Origin: JANQRZ01 sp965215165
Lineage (GTDB): Bacteria; Bacteroidota; Rhodothermia; Rhodothermales; JANQRZ01
Assembly (NCBI GenBank): GCA_965215165.1
Contig: CBDCCX010000006.1
Location: forward strand, 930,001-994,000
DNA length: 64,000 nt
Reading direction: 5' to 3'
A model generated the notes under the pieces. It made no database searches, was not told the origin of the DNA, and saw nothing but the letters and a program-made list of their open reading frames with translations. This document shows positions 44,713 to 51,857 of the stretch, piece after piece (within the stretch, counting starts at the first letter, position 1; each line of letters opens with the position of its first letter). The translations under genes were made by a program, and so were the position numbers.

Positions 44713-44730
44713 AGCGTTCTCTGGCAAGCC

Positions 44731-44760
44731 GTGTCACAGCAGACTGTGTCACAGCAGGTC
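44731..44760. repeat. 15-bp tandem duplication spanning a stop codon
   Basis: gtgtcacagcagact (44731-44745) and gtgtcacagcaggtc (44746-44760) match at 13 of 15 positions. The second copy contains the stop codon of the leftward folK-dNK gene. Confidence 0.85.
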
Positions 44761-45969
44761 GAGCTGGGCATCGGCGGTGGGGTTGAAGCGGACGGTGCCC
44801 GGCCGGCCGGCCATCGCGGCGATCTGGCGGACGAGCCGCTCGAAGTCCTCGGGCTCGTTCACGAAGTCGATGCTCGTGGCGTCGACGATCAGCAGCGGCC
44901 CGCTCGTGTACTGCGTGAAGTAGCGGTCGTAGGCCGTTGCCAGCTCCTCGATATACCCCCGCTCCATGTTCTTCTCGTAGTCCCGTCCGCGCTGGGCGAT
45001 GTTGTGCATCAGCCGGTCCGGCGCGCTCTGGAGGTAGACTACCAAGTCGGGCTGCGGGGTCGCCGGTTCCATCAGGCCGTAGAGGGATTCGTAGAGCTGC
45101 AGCTCGTCGCCGCCGAGGGTGATGTGGGCGAAGATCCGGTCCTTGTCGAAGGTGTAGTCGGCGACCGTCGCGTGGTGGAAGAGGTCGGGGGCGGCGAGGG
45201 CCTTTTGCTGGCGGAAGCGGCTGGCGAGGAAGGCGAGCTGGGTGTGGAAGGCCCAGCGCACGGCGTCGCGGTAGAAGTCCGGCAGGAACGGGTTTTCGTC
45301 GAACTCCTCGAGCACCAGGCGCGCGCCCGTGCGCTCGGCCAGGAGCCGGGCCAGCGAGGTCTTGCCCGCCCCGATCACGCCCTCGACGGCGACGTAGCGG
45401 AGGGCGTCGGGCAGCAGCGGCTGCGCGTCCTGGAGCGCGGCGTCGAGCCGGTGCGCCGTCCGGCGGAGCGGGCCGGCGTCGGGGCAGACGGCCAGCACGT
45501 CGCGCACCGGCGCGTCGAGGACGGGGACCACCAGGTCCGGGGCGAGGTCGGCCAGCGGCTGGAGCACGAAGCGGCGCTCGGCCAGGCGCGGGTGCGGCAC
45601 GGCGAGCGCGGCGGTGCGGATGACGCGGTCGTCGTAGAGCAGCAGGTCGAGGTCGAGCGGGCGCGGGGCCCAGCGCTCGGAGCGGGTGCGGCCGGCGGCG
45701 CGCTCGATCCGCTCGAAGAGCGCGAGCAGCAGCTCCGGGTCGAGGGTGGTCCGCAGCTCGGCGACCGCGTTGAGATAGGGCGGCGGCGGCGCGCCGGCCG
45801 AGCGGCCGGGCAGCGTGTGGGCCGCGCTCTCGTAGACCGGCGAGACCGCCGCGGCGCGGACCTCAGGCTCGGCCGCCAGCACCCGGATCGCCGTGCGGAG
45901 CTGCGCGCTCCGGTCACCCAGATTCGCGCCCAGCCCGACGAACACCCGCGCCTCGCCCTGCTCGCTCAT
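44749..45969 (-). CDS. folK: HPPK (FolK) fused to a deoxynucleoside kinase
   Basis: This 406-residue protein joins two enzymes. Residues 1-165 are 6-hydroxymethyl-7,8-dihydropterin pyrophosphokinase: VFVGLGANLGDRSAQL, SPVYESAAH, and RWAPRPLDLDLLLYDD with the metal-binding aspartates. Residues 190-400 are a dNK/dGK-type deoxynucleoside kinase: VEGVIGAGKTSLARLLAE (P-loop near 196), LEEFDENPFLPDFY, and RGRDYEKNMERGYIEELATAY. The first half makes dihydropterin diphosphate for folate, and the second salvages deoxynucleosides. The overlap with folB (4 bp) supports the folate role. The fusion links folate and DNA precursor supply; it is known in some Bacteroidota but is worth noting. Confidence 0.92.
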   Translation of the reverse strand: MSEQGEARVFVGLGANLGDRSAQLRTAIRVLAAEPEVRAAAVSPVYESAAHTLPGRSAGAPPPPYLNAVAELRTTLDPELLLALFERIERAAGRTRSERWAPRPLDLDLLLYDDRVIRTAALAVPHPRLAERRFVLQPLADLAPDLVVPVLDAPVRDVLAVCPDAGPLRRTAHRLDAALQDAQPLLPDALRYVAVEGVIGAGKTSLARLLAERTGARLVLEEFDENPFLPDFYRDAVRWAFHTQLAFLASRFRQQKALAAPDLFHHATVADYTFDKDRIFAHITLGGDELQLYESLYGLMEPATPQPDLVVYLQSAPDRLMHNIAQRGRDYEKNMERGYIEELATAYDRYFTQYTSGPLLIVDATSIDFVNEPEDFERLVRQIAAMAGRPGTVRFNPTADAQLDLL

Positions 45970-46376
45970 ACGGCCTCCGCTCCGCTGCGCTCGGCGCGGT
46001 AGACCACCTCGGCGCGGTCCACCGAGCCGCCGACCGGCGGGTTCGCTTTGCGGACCGTGACCTCGGCGCGCACTACGACGGCGAAGGTATCCAGCACGGC
46101 GTGGGCGATCTGGTACGCGAGCTTCTCGATGAGGTAAAAGGTGTGCCCGGTGACGTGCGCGCGGACGAGGGCGTAGACCCGCTCGTAGTCGACCGTCCGG
46201 TCGAGGTCGTCGTGCTCGGCGGCGGCGCGGAAGTCCAGGTCCATCGCCACGTCCACCTCGTAGCGGCCCCCGATGCGGTGCTCCTCCTGCAGCACGCCGT
46301 GGTGCGCGTAGAAGACGGCGTTGACGAGCCGGACGGTGCCGGTCGCGCCGAGCGGATCGGTGGGGTGCGCGGGCAT
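45966..46376 (-). CDS. folB: Dihydroneopterin aldolase
   Basis: This 136-residue enzyme cleaves dihydroneopterin to 6-hydroxymethyl-dihydropterin, the substrate of FolK. The family motifs FYAHHGVLQEEHRIGGRYEVDV (about residues 22-43), DDLDRTVDYERVYALV, TFYLIEKLAYQIAHAVLD and VTVRKANPPVGGSVDRAEV are all present. Its stop overlaps the start of folK-dNK by 4 bp, so successive steps of the pathway are translationally coupled. The ATG at 46376 was chosen because it gives the usual short N-terminal arm. Confidence 0.94.
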   Translation of the reverse strand: MPAHPTDPLGATGTVRLVNAVFYAHHGVLQEEHRIGGRYEVDVAMDLDFRAAAEHDDLDRTVDYERVYALVRAHVTGHTFYLIEKLAYQIAHAVLDTFAVVVRAEVTVRKANPPVGGSVDRAEVVYRAERSGAEAV

Positions 46377-46428
46377 GAGACGGGAGCGGTGGGGCCCGAA
46401 GATAGCCACCGGCGGCGCGGCGCGTGGC

Positions 46429-46662
46429 CTATTCCCCAGCCCGTTTTCCGCGCCGGTCCCGAACCAGCCGGACGGCGAGCAGCACCGGCAGCGCGCCGTG
46501 CCAGGCGAGGTCGAAGAGGTCCGCAGGTTGGGTCAGCTCGCCCGCCGCAAGCCACCTCAGGTCGCGCCAGAGGTGGGGCTCCGGGACGAACGGCGCGAGC
46601 GCCATGAAGACGGCCCCGGCGACGAGCAGGCCCAGCGGTATCCGGTCGACCCAGCGCATCAC
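46429..46662 (-). CDS. Small membrane protein resembling RND-associated proteins
   Basis: This 77-residue protein has two hydrophobic helices (PLGLLVAGAVFMALAPFVPE and FDLAWHGALPVLLAVRLV). The pattern RWVDRIPLGLLVAGAVFMAL followed by LRWLAAGELTQPADLFDLAWHG matches a widespread short protein usually annotated as RND transporter-related, whose function is unknown. It overlaps the stop of the upstream cytochrome lipoprotein by 4 bp and so belongs to that operon. Confidence 0.7.
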   Translation of the reverse strand: MMRWVDRIPLGLLVAGAVFMALAPFVPEPHLWRDLRWLAAGELTQPADLFDLAWHGALPVLLAVRLVRDRRGKRAGE

Positions 46663-47621
46663 AGGCCCAGCGATTCGAGCAGTGCCGCGTCCTCGGCCGA
46701 GAGCCGTCCGGCGGCGCGGTCGGCGAGGAGGGCGGAGACGAAGAGGGTGCCGTAGACGCCGAGCGCCGTGTCGCTCCGCTTAGCGTGCTCGTCGAAGAAT
46801 GCCACGACCTCGGCGTTCCGCATCGACGGGCCGACGTGGATCCCGCGCGGGCCGAAGGGGCCGTCGGGGGCCGGAGCCGGGAAGCTCTTCTCGGGCTCGA
46901 ACAGCTTGCGCCCGATGTGGCAGCCGAGGCACTGCGTCGGGCTGCGGAGCGGGCGCGGCTCGGTGGCCGTCGCGGCGGCGAGCGCGCCGTCCCGGCCGTA
47001 GACGAAGAAGTCCCAGAAGCCGTCGGCGCGCTTGCGCATGGCGGTCGTCTCGGCCAGCTCCCCGCCGACCCGGTGCTCGCCGACGAGCGCGGTGCCGACG
47101 GGATAGAGCAGCCGCTCGCCGTTGTCGTGGTAGCCCGAGAGCGCGGCCCGGAGGCCCGGCATCGGGACGAAGACGTGCCGCCGGGCGTTCGTCATCACCC
47201 CGTCGATCTCGACCGTGAACCACGCCGAGTCCCCAGGCGCGTAGGGGACCTCGGCGCGGAAGGCGTCGAGCGTCGGTGGAAAGCCTCGCGTCTCGGCATA
47301 GGTCTGGTCGATAAAGTCCACGAACTCGTCCCAGTCGAGCGACCCGTCGCCGTCGGCGTTGGCGCTGTCGAGCGCGGCGTGCCAGCGGGCCTCGAGGGCG
47401 TCGGGGTGCAGGCGGAAGCGGCCGTCGTCCGAGAGCAGCCCGGCCTCGACCGGGTCGCCGCCGTCGGGGCCGAGGTACGAGCCGAGGTAGAAGCGCAGCA
47501 GTTGCTCAGGGTCGCGCTTGTCGAGGTCCAGCCGGAGGCCGTCGGCGTTCGCGTCAGGGCCGGAGCATCCGACGAGGAGCGCGCCGAGGAGCAGGAGAAC
47601 ATATCCTCCCGCCCTCTCCAT
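46659..47621 (-). CDS. Lipoprotein with EF-hand and single c-type heme site
   Basis: This 320-residue protein has a lipoprotein signal (GGYVLLLLGALLVGC), an EF-hand-like loop near residues 92-110 (NADGDGSLDWDEF) and one heme-binding CLGCH near residue 232. It should be a periplasmic, calcium-binding cytochrome c anchored in a membrane. The family was not recognised. Related single-heme proteins elsewhere accompany multiheme cytochromes, and here it follows one. The ATG at 47621 is preferred because it starts the signal peptide; an upstream ATG at 47660 overlaps the multiheme gene stop by 4 bp and is also possible. Confidence 0.75.
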   Translation of the reverse strand: MERAGGYVLLLLGALLVGCSGPDANADGLRLDLDKRDPEQLLRFYLGSYLGPDGGDPVEAGLLSDDGRFRLHPDALEARWHAALDSANADGDGSLDWDEFVDFIDQTYAETRGFPPTLDAFRAEVPYAPGDSAWFTVEIDGVMTNARRHVFVPMPGLRAALSGYHDNGERLLYPVGTALVGEHRVGGELAETTAMRKRADGFWDFFVYGRDGALAAATATEPRPLRSPTQCLGCHIGRKLFEPEKSFPAPAPDGPFGPRGIHVGPSMRNAEVVAFFDEHAKRSDTALGVYGTLFVSALLADRAAGRLSAEDAALLESLGL

Positions 47622-47656
47622 TCCCCCCACGCCTTTCCTTCCCCCATGCCATCCGT

Positions 47657-49708
47657 TCATCGTTCCGACTCGTCGAGTTGGGCCAGGTACGCTCGGGCGC
47701 GCGCGTCTCCGGGATTCAAGGCGAGGAGGCGCTCGAACATGCGCCGCGCGTCGGCCGGGCGGCCTTGCTGGAGGTACGCCACGCCGAGGTTGCCGTAGGC
47801 CGGGGCATAGGCGGGCTGCGCCTCGGCGGCGGCCTCGAACTGCGCCACGGCGCGGTCCGTCCGCTCCGTCAGCAGGTAGACCGAGCCGAGGTTGACGCGG
47901 GCCTCGGCGGAGAGCGGGTCGAGCCGGACGGCAGCCGCGAGCGGCGCTTCGGCCTCGGCCGTGCGGCCGGCTTGCAGGTGCAGGAAGCCGAGGTTGTTCC
48001 ACGCCTCCGGGTGGTGCACCGAGTCGGCCTCGACCGCCGCCTCGAGCTGGGCGAGGGCCGCGTCTGCCTGCCCCGTCGCGCCGAGGGCGTCGGCGAGCGC
48101 GAGCCGGGCCTCGATGAGCAGCGGCTGGATCTCGACGGCGCGGCGGAGCGGGCCGAGGGCCGCCTGCGCTCCGCCCCGCCGGTTGCGCGTCACGCCGAGC
48201 CAGTACTGCGCCCACGCGTCGCCGGGATAGACCGCCGCCGCCTCGGTGAGGGCGCGCTCCGCCGCCGAAAGCGAATCCATCGCCAGCAGCGCGCGGCCGA
48301 GCGCGACGCGGGCCTCGGCGCGGTCGGCTCCGGCCGCCAAGCCGCGCCGCAGCCCGGCGACCACGGTCGGGAGATACGCCGGGAGCGGGTGCTGCGTCTC
48401 GTACAGGTGGAACGTCGCAAGGGCCGTCTCGAGGTCGGCCTCGCCCGCGCTGCGCTCGCCGCCGAGGAGGTTTACGAGCACGGCGGGCGTGGTCTCGGCC
48501 GCCTCACGCACGAGCGCGCTCGGCGGGCGGGCCGGCGGCAGGACGCGCCGGATCCAGTGGTCGGTGAACGAGACGTGCGGGATGTCGGACGTCCCGCCGA
48601 CCTGCAGGTGGCAGCTCACGCAGTCGCCCGTCATCGCTTCGGCGAGGGTCTCGGCGGCCGGGCGCTCGCAGAAGGCCTCCCCCGCCTCTCCGTCGTGGCA
48701 GCTCTGGCAGGTCGCGTTGAAGGCGTCCGCTCCGAAGTCGGCCGTCGGCCGGTGCGGGTCGTGGCAGGTGGTGCAGGTCATGGCGCTCTGCTCGAAGCAC
48801 GCGCTGAGCGCGAGGCGGAGGCCGTGCGAGGCGATGCCGAAGTCGTCGGGGTCCTCGATCTCGCCGAGCCGGGCGAAGACGCTACGGTGCGACGCGAGCG
48901 GCTCGCCGGGGCGGAACGTCGTCGGGTCGTGGCCGGGCTCGAAGACGGTGACCCCCTCGAGGTGGCACTGCTGGCAGACGCTGAGCTGGAGGTCGCGCTC
49001 CAGCTTTGCCGGGTTCACGACGTTGGCTGCCGGGGCGGGCTCTACGCCGGCGAGCCAGGCCTCGACGTGCGCGCCCCCCGCGCCGTGGCACCGCTCGCAG
49101 GTGATCCCGAGCGGCAGGTCGGCGTAGTGGTTCTGGGTGAACGGGGACACCTCGGGGTTGCCGTTGTGGCACGTCACGCACTCGAGGGTGGCGGGGCGGC
49201 TGAAGCGGCTGTTCGAGGTGCGGTAGCCCGGACTCATGTCCCACAGCGCGCGCTCGACGTACCACGTCAGCGGCATTTCGGTCACGAACCCGTTCTCGTG
49301 CATCAGGTACGACCGCGTCGCGTTGCCGCTGCCGACGACGTAGGCCGCGCGGTGCACCCGCTCGTAGGTTACCCGTCCGCGCGCGTCGTGCCGGAGCTCG
49401 CGCTGGAAGAGGGTGTCGCCTCGGACGAAGGCCTGGTAAGAGTACCCGCTGGCCTCGTTGAAGACGACCGGGCTGCGGCCCTCGGCGTCGAACCGCTCCG
49501 GCGCGCTCGCGGCCTCGAAGCGCGAGACCGAGCGGCCCATTCCGGTGCGGTGGTAGCTCGCGTAGAGGTCCTCGTGGCAGGAGGCGCACGCCTCGTCGCC
49601 GACGTAGGCGACCTCGGCCACGGCGACCGATTCCGGCTCTGGTACGTCGCGGGCACAGCCCGTCCCGAGCAGGCAGACAGCGAGGAGGAGCGAGGGGACG
49701 ACGCGCAT
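47657..49708 (-). CDS. Heptaheme cytochrome c with C-terminal TPR domain, lipoprotein
   Basis: This 683-residue protein has a lipoprotein signal with lipobox LGTGC. Seven CxxCH heme sites follow in the first 375 or so residues (CASCH, CVTCH, CERCH, CQQCH, CTTCH, CQSCH, CVSCH). The C-terminal part (about 400-680) consists of tetratricopeptide repeats (AWAQYWLGVTRNRRGG, AWNNLGFLHLQAGRTAEAEA, AYGNLGVAYLQQGRPADA). Such proteins act in periplasmic electron transfer, with the TPR part binding partners. The EF-hand cytochrome downstream may be one partner. Electron donor and acceptor are unknown. Confidence 0.92.
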   Translation of the reverse strand: MRVVPSLLLAVCLLGTGCARDVPEPESVAVAEVAYVGDEACASCHEDLYASYHRTGMGRSVSRFEAASAPERFDAEGRSPVVFNEASGYSYQAFVRGDTLFQRELRHDARGRVTYERVHRAAYVVGSGNATRSYLMHENGFVTEMPLTWYVERALWDMSPGYRTSNSRFSRPATLECVTCHNGNPEVSPFTQNHYADLPLGITCERCHGAGGAHVEAWLAGVEPAPAANVVNPAKLERDLQLSVCQQCHLEGVTVFEPGHDPTTFRPGEPLASHRSVFARLGEIEDPDDFGIASHGLRLALSACFEQSAMTCTTCHDPHRPTADFGADAFNATCQSCHDGEAGEAFCERPAAETLAEAMTGDCVSCHLQVGGTSDIPHVSFTDHWIRRVLPPARPPSALVREAAETTPAVLVNLLGGERSAGEADLETALATFHLYETQHPLPAYLPTVVAGLRRGLAAGADRAEARVALGRALLAMDSLSAAERALTEAAAVYPGDAWAQYWLGVTRNRRGGAQAALGPLRRAVEIQPLLIEARLALADALGATGQADAALAQLEAAVEADSVHHPEAWNNLGFLHLQAGRTAEAEAPLAAAVRLDPLSAEARVNLGSVYLLTERTDRAVAQFEAAAEAQPAYAPAYGNLGVAYLQQGRPADARRMFERLLALNPGDARARAYLAQLDESER

Positions 49709-49787
49709 CGAGAGGGATCGGAATAGCGGCCGAAAGATACGGCCGCCTCGGGCGCACCGCAGGGCTTCGCGCCGTGCCCTCCTCCGT

Positions 49788-50720
49788 TCACACGCTGACT
49801 GCGCCGCTCATCTCCGGGATCGCCGAGAGGTCGTGGAAGGCCGCGACGCGCGCGCCGATCTCGGCGGCGTCGAGGTCCAGCAGGCGGTCCGTCCCAAAGG
49901 CCTCGACGACGAACGAGGCGAGCGCGCTGCCGAGCACAACGGCCCGGCGCAGCTCCTGCGGGTCGCGCGCGTCGACGCGGGCGAGGTGGCCGGCGAAGCC
50001 GCCCATGAAGGCGTCGCCCGCGCCCGTAGGGTCGTGGATGGCCTCGAGCGGGAAGGCGGGGGCGCTGAAGACGGTGCCCTCGCTGAAGAGCAGCGCGCCG
50101 TGCTCGCCCTTCTTGATCACGAGCGTCTGCGGCCCCAGGTCGCGGATCACCTTGGCGGCGCGGACGAGGTTGGGCTCGCCCGAGAGCTCGCGCGCCTCGG
50201 CGTCGTTGACCACCAGCACGTCGACCCGGCCGAGGGTGCGGCGCAGCTCGCGCGGCGTGTGCTCGATCCAGTAGTTCATCGTGTCGAGCACGACGAGGTC
50301 CGGTGCCTCGACCTGGTCGAGGACCTTCATCTGCACCGTCGGGTCGAGGTTGCCGAGGCAGACGATCCGGCTGTCGCGGTAGGCGGCGGGGATCGCCGGG
50401 TCGAACGTCGCCAGGACGTTGAGGTGGGTGGCGAGCGTGTCGCGGCGATTGAGGTCGTAGTGGTAGCGCCCGGCCCAGAAGAAGGTCTCGCCGTCGGGGT
50501 CGCGCTCGAGGCCCTCGGTGTCGACCCCGCGCGCGCGGAGCAGCTCGACGTGCTCGTCCGGGAAGTCGCGCCCGACCACGCCGACTAGGCGGACCGGCGC
50601 GGCGAGGTAGCGCGCGGCGAGCGCGACGTAGGTGGCCGAGCCGCCGAGGATGTGCTCGGCCTTGCCGAAGGGGGTTTCGACGGTGTCGAACGCGACGGTG
50701 CCGACGACGAGGACGCTCAT
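49788..50720 (-). CDS. PfkB-family sugar/nucleoside kinase
   Basis: This 310-residue kinase has the PfkB signatures HILGGSATYVALAARYL near residues 23-39 and HDPTGAGDAFMGGFAGHL near residues 228-245, with the catalytic aspartate in the second. The absence of a C-terminal ribokinase lid extension and the VGTVAFDTVETPFG N-terminus resemble adenosine kinase-like or unassigned PfkB members in Bacteroidota. Substrate cannot be assigned. It lies alone, 79 bp upstream of the multiheme operon in the window and separate from the next gene by 247 bp. Confidence 0.85.
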   Translation of the reverse strand: MSVLVVGTVAFDTVETPFGKAEHILGGSATYVALAARYLAAPVRLVGVVGRDFPDEHVELLRARGVDTEGLERDPDGETFFWAGRYHYDLNRRDTLATHLNVLATFDPAIPAAYRDSRIVCLGNLDPTVQMKVLDQVEAPDLVVLDTMNYWIEHTPRELRRTLGRVDVLVVNDAEARELSGEPNLVRAAKVIRDLGPQTLVIKKGEHGALLFSEGTVFSAPAFPLEAIHDPTGAGDAFMGGFAGHLARVDARDPQELRRAVVLGSALASFVVEAFGTDRLLDLDAAEIGARVAAFHDLSAIPEMSGAVSV

Positions 50721-50805
50721 GGGAGGACGGGCGGACGGGAGAACGGAAGCTGAAGATAGAGGCCGCGCCAGAGGTGCAGCCGTGGCGCAGGATGAAGAAC
50801 CGACC

Positions 50806-50865
50806 AGAGACTGTTTGGATGTCCAGCCGCTCGCAGCCCAAGGTTGGGAACCCCCAACAGTCTCT
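50806..50865. repeat. 60-bp inverted-repeat remnant
   Basis: agagactgtttgg (50806-50818) and ccaacagtctct (50854-50865) are nearly perfect inverted repeats, flanked by a short direct repeat cagaga (50805-50810 and 50866-50871). The ends resemble those of IS5-type insertion sequences. It sits in the gap between the PfkB gene and the next gene. Confidence 0.6.
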
Positions 50866-50967
50866 CAGAGACGCCCCGGCGCAGCGCGGGCTTCACGCAG
50901 CGCGGGGACCAGCGCTCGCGCGCCAGCCCCCGCGTAGACTGCTAGACTGCTGGAAAGCGCTCAGGCG

Positions 50968-51615
50968 CTACGAGATTTTGTCGAGCCAGTCGTTCGCCTT
51001 CTTCGCGAACGCCTCGCCGATGGCCTCGGCGATGGACTCGCTGAAGTCCTTGGCCTCGCCGTAGCCCTGCTTGGCGTTCTTGGAGACCGCGTGGGCCGCC
51101 TCGCCGAGCGCGTCGGCCGCGAGCGCGAGCTGCTGCGAGATCGCCTCGCCGGCGTCGTCTGCCACGTAGCGGCCCTGCTTGGCGAGGCTCTTGGCGCGCT
51201 TCTCGATCTTCCCGGTGAGCGTCGGCGGCTCGGGGTCGGGGATCGCGGCCATCACCACGCGGCCCACAACCAGACCAAGGCCGATGGCCCCGACGACGGC
51301 GAGCAGCGGGTTTTCCTCGACCCACATCTTGGTGCGGGTCACCCAGTCGTCCGAGTCGGCCGGGTCGAGCGAGAGGCGGTCGACCGTCGGGTCGCCGTAG
51401 TTGGGGGTGCTGGTGACGGGGCGGCCGGCGGCGGCCGTGACCGAGTTGGCCCCGAGCGTCGGCGGGGGCTTGGGCGTCGGCGTGCCGTTGGTGTCGGTCG
51501 TGCCGACGTTTGCGGCGGGGGTGCCGCTCGAGGCGGGGCCGGTTGAGGCGGGGCCGGTTGAGGCGGGGCCGGTTGAGGCGGGAGTGCCGGTGGGTTTGTT
51601 GGAGTCGTTAGCCAT
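50968..51615 (-). CDS. Membrane-anchored protein with Thr/Pro-rich N-terminus, DUF883-like
   Basis: This 215-residue protein begins with a low-complexity Thr/Ser/Pro/Gly region (about residues 1-90) that contains the pentapeptide STGPA three times, encoded by a perfect 15-bp repeat. A single membrane helix (NPLLAVVGAIGLGLVVGRVV, about 104-123) is followed by an amphipathic helix-rich tail (KRAKSLAKQGRYVADDAGEA, LALAADALGEAAHAVSKNAK). This resembles ElaB/YqjD/DUF883 ribosome- or stress-associated membrane proteins, but the match is general. It is oriented away from the TPR operon. Confidence 0.6.
   Translation of the reverse strand: MANDSNKPTGTPASTGPASTGPASTGPASSGTPAANVGTTDTNGTPTPKPPPTLGANSVTAAAGRPVTSTPNYGDPTVDRLSLDPADSDDWVTRTKMWVEENPLLAVVGAIGLGLVVGRVVMAAIPDPEPPTLTGKIEKRAKSLAKQGRYVADDAGEAISQQLALAADALGEAAHAVSKNAKQGYGEAKDFSESIAEAIGEAFAKKANDWLDKIS
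51535..51579. repeat. 15-bp repeat, three copies, inside a gene
   Basis: ggggccggttgaggc is repeated three times in perfect tandem and encodes STGPA pentapeptides in the leftward DUF883-like protein. Being a multiple of three, it keeps the frame. Confidence 0.93.
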
Positions 51616-51857
51616 GACAGAGGAGGAGTCGGGGAGCGGGAGAAAGAGCGACCCCGGCAAGGCGGAGTCGGAGCAGTGGAACGCGGGGCGTCGGGGTTTT
51701 TGTTTCGGGTCGGGTGGGATGCGGAGCGCCCAAGGGGTCGCGTTCCTCGGTTATCTTAGGCGAGGCCGCCCCGCCCGCCCGCCTCGCCCCTCTTCACGTC
51801 CCGTCCGCCGCTCTCACGCGGTCCCCTTCATGCTCAGTCCGACGAAAGGAAGAATGG

